From Bacteroidia bacterium (GTDB lineage Bacteria > Bacteroidota > Bacteroidia > UKL13-3), in contig JACMQU010000095.1 of NCBI GenBank assembly GCA_014376805.1, positions 1-48,850 of the forward strand: DNA of 48,850 nucleotides. Reading direction: 5' to 3'. Position numbers and translations under genes: made by a program. Shown one piece after another: positions 44,748-48,850 of this stretch. The number at the start of each line of letters is the position of its first letter. Position 1 is the stretch's first letter. Under the pieces are notes generated by a model. The model saw only the letters and a program-made list of their open reading frames with translations, made no database searches and had not been told where the DNA came from.

Positions 44748-45197
44748 ATGAATGAGTTAACCATATACACCGATACTTATTTTATGAAGCAGGCTCTTAA
44801 TGAAGCACAAAAGGCTTTTGATATGGGCGAAATTCCTATAGGTTGTGTAGTTGTGTGCAACAACGTGGTAATAGGTAAAGGCCATAATTTAACCGAACTT
44901 TTGCATGATGTTACTGCCCATGCCGAAATGCAGGCCATTACGGCTGCTGCAAATTACCTGGGAGCTAAATATTTAAATGAATGTACCCTGTATGTAACCA
45001 TTGAACCCTGCATTATGTGTGCAGGTGCTATTTATTGGAGTCAACTGGCTAAACTTGTTTTTGGAGCCAGAGATGAAAAACGAGGGTTTATGAACGAGGG
45101 TAAACACTTGCTGCATCCTAAAACGGAAGTGTTAAATGGGATAATGGCAGTTGAAGCATCTAAGTTGATGCGCTCTTTTTTTAAGCAATTGCGATAA
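44748..45197 (+). CDS. tadA: tRNA(adenine34) deaminase
   Basis: This 149-aa zinc-dependent cytidine/deoxycytidylate-deaminase-fold enzyme makes inosine 34 in tRNA-Arg(ACG), needed to read CGN codons. The zinc site is visible: His58 and Glu60 in THAHAE-like TAHAEMQA, and Cys88 and Cys91 in EPCIMCAGA. FMKQALNEAQKAFDMGEIPIGCVVV and VFGARDEKRGFMNEG are typical of TadA. A guanine deaminase is a less likely alternative. It is divergent from the SNF2 gene and 167 nt upstream of a superoxide dismutase. Confidence 0.93.
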   Translation: MNELTIYTDTYFMKQALNEAQKAFDMGEIPIGCVVVCNNVVIGKGHNLTELLHDVTAHAEMQAITAAANYLGAKYLNECTLYVTIEPCIMCAGAIYWSQLAKLVFGARDEKRGFMNEGKHLLHPKTEVLNGIMAVEASKLMRSFFKQLR

Positions 45198-45320
45198 TAG
45201 TTTTTCAAATAAGTGTAGGATATAGCTGGTTTTCTAAACAATTTTAACTCTATATAAGTTGTTATGTCATTTAATGCACTTTTTGAACCTGTTAAAACAG
45301 CAAATTTTATAGCCGATAAA

Positions 45321-45343
45321 TAGTATACTAAGTAGTATATTCG
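45321..45343 (+). promoter_or_regulatory. Superoxide dismutase promoter (TAtaTTcG) with adjacent palindrome
   Basis: TATATTCG at 45336-45343 is one mismatch from TAnnTTTG and lies 20 nt before the ATG. TAGTATACTA at 45321-45330 is a perfect 10-bp palindrome directly upstream of it, where a repressor or activator could bind. Function is not shown. Confidence 0.4.
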
Positions 45344-45363
45344 CAATTCTAAATACTAAAATC

Positions 45364-45972
45364 ATGGCTTTTGAATTACCAAAATTAACATACGGTTACA
45401 ACGAACTCGAACCGCATATAGATGCGCGTACTATGGAAATTCACCATAGCAAACACCACAATGCTTACGTTACAAACCTCAATGCCGCTATAGCCGGTAC
45501 CGATGCCGAAACTAAAAGCATTGAAGAGATTTGTAAAACTATCAGCAAATACCCGGCACCCGTGCGCAATAACGGCGGCGGTCATTTTAATCACAGCCTG
45601 TTCTGGACAGTTATTGGTCCGAACAAAGGCGGCCAACCAACAGGTAAATTAATGGATGCCATTACCAACGAACTGAGCGGCTGGGATAAATTTAAAGAAG
45701 ACTTTAACAAAGCTGCTACAACTCGTTTTGGTTCAGGCTGGGCATGGCTTTGTGTTGATGGCGCTAAAAAATTATGCGTGTGCTCAACACCTAACCAGGA
45801 TAACCCATTAATGGATGTTGCCGATACAAAAGGCACACCAATTATGGGCTTGGATGTATGGGAACATGCCTATTATTTAAACTATCAAAACAGGAGACCC
45901 GATTATATCAACGCATTCTGGAACGTAGTTAATTGGGATGAAGTAAGCCGCAGGTACGAAGAAGCATTATAA
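45364..45972 (+). CDS. Superoxide dismutase, Fe/Mn family
   Basis: The 202-aa protein converts superoxide to hydrogen peroxide and oxygen in the cytoplasm. The four metal ligands can be placed: His27 ([10 protein letters not shown] region), His77 (HFNHSLFW), Asp164 and His168 ([23 protein letters not shown]). NNGGGHFNH and [10 protein letters not shown] are also conserved. No signal peptide is present. Sequence alone does not decide whether iron or manganese is used; enzymes of this group in Bacteroidota can be cambialistic, so no symbol is given. A strong terminator follows. Confidence 0.96.
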   Translation: MAFELPKLTYGYNELEPHIDARTMEIHHSKHHNAYVTNLNAAIAGTDAETKSIEEICKTISKYPAPVRNNGGGHFNHSLFWTVIGPNKGGQPTGKLMDAITNELSGWDKFKEDFNKAATTRFGSGWAWLCVDGAKKLCVCSTPNQDNPLMDVADTKGTPIMGLDVWEHAYYLNYQNRRPDYINAFWNVVNWDEVSRRYEEAL

Positions 45973-45982
45973 TTTTTAATAC

Positions 45983-46023
45983 AAAAAAAAAGCCTTGCTG
46001 ATACAATCTGCAGGGCTTTTTTT
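45983..46023 (+). terminator. Rho-independent terminator after superoxide dismutase
   Basis: AAAGCCTTGC pairs with GCAGGGCTTT (one G-U pair) around an 11-nt loop, flanked by A8 before and T7 after. The strong stem ends the superoxide dismutase unit. Confidence 0.9.
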
Positions 46024-46112
46024 ATAATGCCAATTTACCCCGATACTTTCGGATCAAATTCAGAACAAACTGATTTAATCTATTTTCCACTGGTGTAATA
46101 GGCCCTGTGCTT

Positions 46113-46134
46113 TAACTTTGTATAAATATATTTG
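46113..46134 (+). promoter_or_regulatory. Two closely spaced -7 elements before the prolyl oligopeptidase gene
   Basis: TAACTTTG (46113-46120) and TATATTTG (46127-46134) are both perfect TAnnTTTG matches 14 nt apart. Either would give a leader of about 50-65 nt before the ATG at 46190. No clear -33 box is visible for either. Confidence 0.5.
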
Positions 46135-46189
46135 AAAATGATGGGCGCAAGCATTCGTACAACCTTTTATTTTATAAACCATATACCAA

Positions 46190-48349
46190 ATGAAAAAAAT
46201 ATTTTTAATTGCAAGTACAGCAATGTTGTTTGCCTGCAACAATAAACCTATGGATCAAAAAAAAATTACTATACAACCCGCGCCACAAGCGCATAAAGAT
46301 GTTACCGTTGATGATTACTTTGGAACCAAAGTGGCCGACCCTTACCGCTGGCTAGAGAATGATACTGCTGCTGAAGTGGTGCAATGGGTAAAGGATCAAA
46401 ACAAAACTACACAGCATTATCTTGAACAAATTCCATACAGAGATCAGATAAAAAAAAGATTAACTGAAATCTGGAATTTTCCTAAATATACGGCTCCGTT
46501 TAAAGAAGGGGATTATTATTATTTTTCAAAGAATGATGGACTTCAAAATCAAAATGTTTTGTATAGAACAAAACAGATTGAACTGAAAGAAGGTGCTGAT
46601 GATGTTGAACTTTTTCTGGATCCGAATAAATTTTCTGCTGATGGTACAGTTTCATTGGCAAGTCTTGCTTTTAGCAAAGATCATAAACATGTGGCAGTAG
46701 GCATTGCTACATCGGGCAGCGATTGGAACCAGGTTTTTGTAATGGATGTGGCCACAAAAAAAAATACTGACGATACCATTGAATGGGTAAAATTCAGCGG
46801 TGCCGCATGGCGTGGCAACGGCTTTTATTACAGCCGTTATGATGAACCTGTAAAAGGCAAAGCCTTCAGCAACCAAAATGAATACATGAAAATTTATTAC
46901 CATACATTGGGTACACCGCAACATACAGATGAGTTGGTATATGAAGATAAAAATCATCCATTAAGATATTTCAATGCATCACTTTCTGAAGATGAAAGGT
47001 TCCTGTTTATTAATGTATCTGAAGGTACATCGGGCACAGAAATTTTAATAAAAGACCTGGGTAAAAAAGAAACAAAGTTTACCACTTTGTTTAAAGGTTT
47101 TGCAAATAACTATGCCATTGTAAATAATGATGGCGACAGGATACTGGCCTATACAGATTATGAAGCACCACGTTACAGGCTTATTTCAGTTGATCCTAAA
47201 AACGCTGATCCGAAAAACTGGAAAGAGATTATACCACAATCCAAAGACCTGCTTGAAACAGTTGCAAGTGCTGGCGAAGGTCAGTTAATAGCAGTATACC
47301 TGAGCAATGCCAGTACCCGCTTAAAACATTATACCTGCGCCGGTAAATTTATGAAGGATATAACATTGCCGGGCATTGGAACAGCATCTACGGGCGGTAG
47401 TAAAAAAGGCGATCATTTGGTGCCTTACAGTTATGTTTCTTTTACCAACCCGGGAACGATTAATGTATACAACCTGCAAACCCAAAAACAGGAAACATGG
47501 AAAAGTAGTGCTGCTGAAGCCAAATTTAAACCACTCGATTTTGAAACCAAACAAGTGTTTTATCCAGGTAAAGATGGTACAAAAATTCCTATGTTTATCA
47601 TTCATAAAAAAGGCTTGAAGCTTGATGGAAATAACCCAACGTTGTTATATGGTTATGGTGGGTTCAACATAAGTCTTACCCCATCTTTCAGTGTATCGCG
47701 CATTATGTTTTTAGAGCAGGGTGGTGTTTATGTTATTGCCAACTTAAGAGGTGGAGGTGAGTATGGCGAAGATTGGCACAAAGCAGGTATGCTTAATAAA
47801 AAACAAAATGTGTTTGATGATTTTATAGCAGCAGCCGAATACCTTATTAAAGAAAAATATACAGCAAGTAAAAAGCTTGCTATTAACGGCGGTTCAAACG
47901 GCGGATTATTGGTAGGTGCATGTTTGACCCAAAGACCAGATTTATTTCAGGTTGCCATACCTGCAGTGGGTGTGCTTGATATGTTGCGTTATCATAAATT
48001 TACAATTGGATGGGGATGGGCAGTTGAGTATGGCAGCAGTGATAAAAAAGATCAGTTTGAAAACCTGTTGAAATACTCGCCTTTACACAATGTAAAAGAC
48101 AATGTATCATACCCGGCTACCATGATTATGACTGCAGACCATGACGACAGGGTAGTGCCTGCGCATTCATTTAAATTTGCAGCAACATTAATGGCTAAAC
48201 CCCATGATGAAAACAAACCCATACTGATAAGAATTGACACCAAAGCCGGACATGGCGCAGGTAAACCCACCACCAAAATGATAGAGGATGTAACCGACAT
48301 GTACAGCTTTATATTATGGAATTTGGGTGTGAGGGAGTTTGATATTTAG
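46190..48349 (+). CDS. Prolyl oligopeptidase family serine peptidase, lipoprotein
   Basis: This 719-aa S9A-family enzyme cleaves short peptides after proline. The signal peptide has a lipobox (MLFAC, Cys16), so it is probably a lipoprotein, unlike the cytosolic animal enzymes. VDDYFGTKVADPYRWLEND marks the domain start and the beta-propeller covers about residues 70-430. The alpha/beta hydrolase domain holds Ser569 in NGGSNGG, Asp652 in ADHDDRVVP, Arg654 for substrate binding, and His688 in GHGAGKPT. The catalytic set and the family signature GGGEYGEDWHKAG are complete. It stands alone after the superoxide dismutase terminator. It may feed on extracellular or periplasmic peptides. Confidence 0.95.
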   Translation: MKKIFLIASTAMLFACNNKPMDQKKITIQPAPQAHKDVTVDDYFGTKVADPYRWLENDTAAEVVQWVKDQNKTTQHYLEQIPYRDQIKKRLTEIWNFPKYTAPFKEGDYYYFSKNDGLQNQNVLYRTKQIELKEGADDVELFLDPNKFSADGTVSLASLAFSKDHKHVAVGIATSGSDWNQVFVMDVATKKNTDDTIEWVKFSGAAWRGNGFYYSRYDEPVKGKAFSNQNEYMKIYYHTLGTPQHTDELVYEDKNHPLRYFNASLSEDERFLFINVSEGTSGTEILIKDLGKKETKFTTLFKGFANNYAIVNNDGDRILAYTDYEAPRYRLISVDPKNADPKNWKEIIPQSKDLLETVASAGEGQLIAVYLSNASTRLKHYTCAGKFMKDITLPGIGTASTGGSKKGDHLVPYSYVSFTNPGTINVYNLQTQKQETWKSSAAEAKFKPLDFETKQVFYPGKDGTKIPMFIIHKKGLKLDGNNPTLLYGYGGFNISLTPSFSVSRIMFLEQGGVYVIANLRGGGEYGEDWHKAGMLNKKQNVFDDFIAAAEYLIKEKYTASKKLAINGGSNGGLLVGACLTQRPDLFQVAIPAVGVLDMLRYHKFTIGWGWAVEYGSSDKKDQFENLLKYSPLHNVKDNVSYPATMIMTADHDDRVVPAHSFKFAATLMAKPHDENKPILIRIDTKAGHGAGKPTTKMIEDVTDMYSFILWNLGVREFDI

Positions 48350-48618
48350 GTTGGTATATCTTCAGATCGAAATACTTTTCCATAACTTTTAACGGTTTGC
48401 AGATTTGAGATGGGCGTGCTTTTGAGTACGAATTTTTATGCGGAGAGTAGGACTTTCTTTAACCACAAAACTGTCTGCGGAGCATAAAACCCTGCCTATT
48501 GAAAATGTGCTATTTGCTGTAATTATTTCATTGATTGTTCTATCCATTCAGTTTTGCCTTCGTTAAACGCACAGATTTTGAATTTATATTTGGAAGTCTT
48601 TATTACTAATTTCTTAAA
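48350..48618. other. Intergenic stretch without recognised features
   Basis: About 270 nt between two genes that converge here. I see no tRNA, clear hairpin terminator or promoter element. Confidence 0.4.
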
Positions 48619-48850
48619 TTAAACAGTTCTTGGGTCTTGTGTTTGAATGTCAAATGTTGAAGTACCTATTTCTATCCATGAGTTATTTTTTAAACTATAA
48701 ATCCGTAATGATTTGTATCTACTGACAAAAGCTGTATAGAAAATGCCAATCTCTCTAAAGCCGTCTTCATCAATGTTGTCCACTACAAATAAGTTGTCAG
48801 GGTGGCAACAATATGAATCGGTAAAAAGTCTTGGTAAGGATTTTTCAAGA
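48619..48850 (-). CDS. C-terminal end of an unknown protein, truncated by the window edge
   Basis: Seventy-seven codons remain open from the right edge to a TAA at 48619-48621 on the minus strand. The sequence LFVVDNIDEDGFREIGIFY followed by SLRIYSLKNNSWIEIGT resembles an FG-GAP/VCBS-like or WD-like blade (D-x-D-x-x-G-x-x-E-I). There is no T9SS sorting domain, as the protein ends QTQDPRTV. The start and overall function are outside the window. Absence of stops and natural-looking protein composition support a real gene. Confidence 0.5.
   Translation of the reverse strand, partial: LEKSLPRLFTDSYCCHPDNLFVVDNIDEDGFREIGIFYTAFVSRYKSLRIYSLKNNSWIEIGTSTFDIQTQDPRTV

Noticed and set aside
1..48850. 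CRISPR arrays, insertion sequences, prophage, integrons or attachment sites
   Set aside because: No regularly spaced short repeats, transposase or integrase motifs, or direct repeats next to the tRNA gene were seen.

Overview
The window is AT-rich DNA from a member of the Bacteroidota, most like the Chitinophagaceae/Sphingobacteriia side of the phylum. This is inferred, because no rRNA gene is present. Four large secreted proteins carry a C-terminal type IX secretion (T9SS) sorting domain. Many genes are preceded by the Bacteroidota -7 element TAnnTTTG rather than a sigma70 -10 box, Shine-Dalgarno sequences are largely absent, and DUF3127 and DUF7033 proteins are typical of the phylum.

Layout. 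0.1-9.1 kb, minus strand: a duplicated FG-GAP propeller T9SS protein, a tight methyltransferase-methyltransferase-glycosyltransferase operon, a double-LamG T9SS protein and a GT-B-like glycosyltransferase. 9.2-16.1 kb, plus strand, housekeeping and envelope: tRNA-Gln(TTG) 18 nt before prs, then rplY, a strong terminator, pth with a polysaccharide flippase and a DUF7033 polysaccharide-deacetylase-like protein, then cysS. 16.3-31.5 kb, plus strand, the most distinctive region: a small unknown protein, then a probable four-gene operon of about 14.6 kb (2025-aa and 1269-aa multi-propeller T9SS proteins, a 703-aa lipoprotein, and an outer-membrane barrel with eight thrombospondin type 3 repeats and an OmpA domain), closed by a clear terminator. 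31.7-36.0 kb: ndk (minus), then nrnA and three adjacent FKBP-type prolyl isomerases (plus). 36.0-44.6 kb, minus strand: a DUF3127/GNAT-like/Ppx operon, aspS, a 0.6-kb gene-free stretch and a SWIM-SNF2 helicase. 44.7-48.3 kb, plus strand: tadA, an Fe/Mn superoxide dismutase and a lipoprotein prolyl oligopeptidase. A truncated minus-strand gene runs off the right edge.

How the parts fit. No core T9SS machinery gene is visible, so the sorting-domain proteins are cargo served from elsewhere. The 16.9-31.5 kb block looks like a surface-display module: two long beta-propeller/Fn3-like proteins, a lipoprotein partner and a peptidoglycan-tethered outer-membrane barrel. The three FKBP isomerases carry export signals and may help fold such envelope proteins. 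The methyltransferase/glycosyltransferase operon and the pth-flippase-deacetylase group suggest cell-surface glycan synthesis. The functional links are inference; the domain content, spacing and repeat structure are read from the sequence. I saw no CRISPR array, transposon, integrase or prophage gene.
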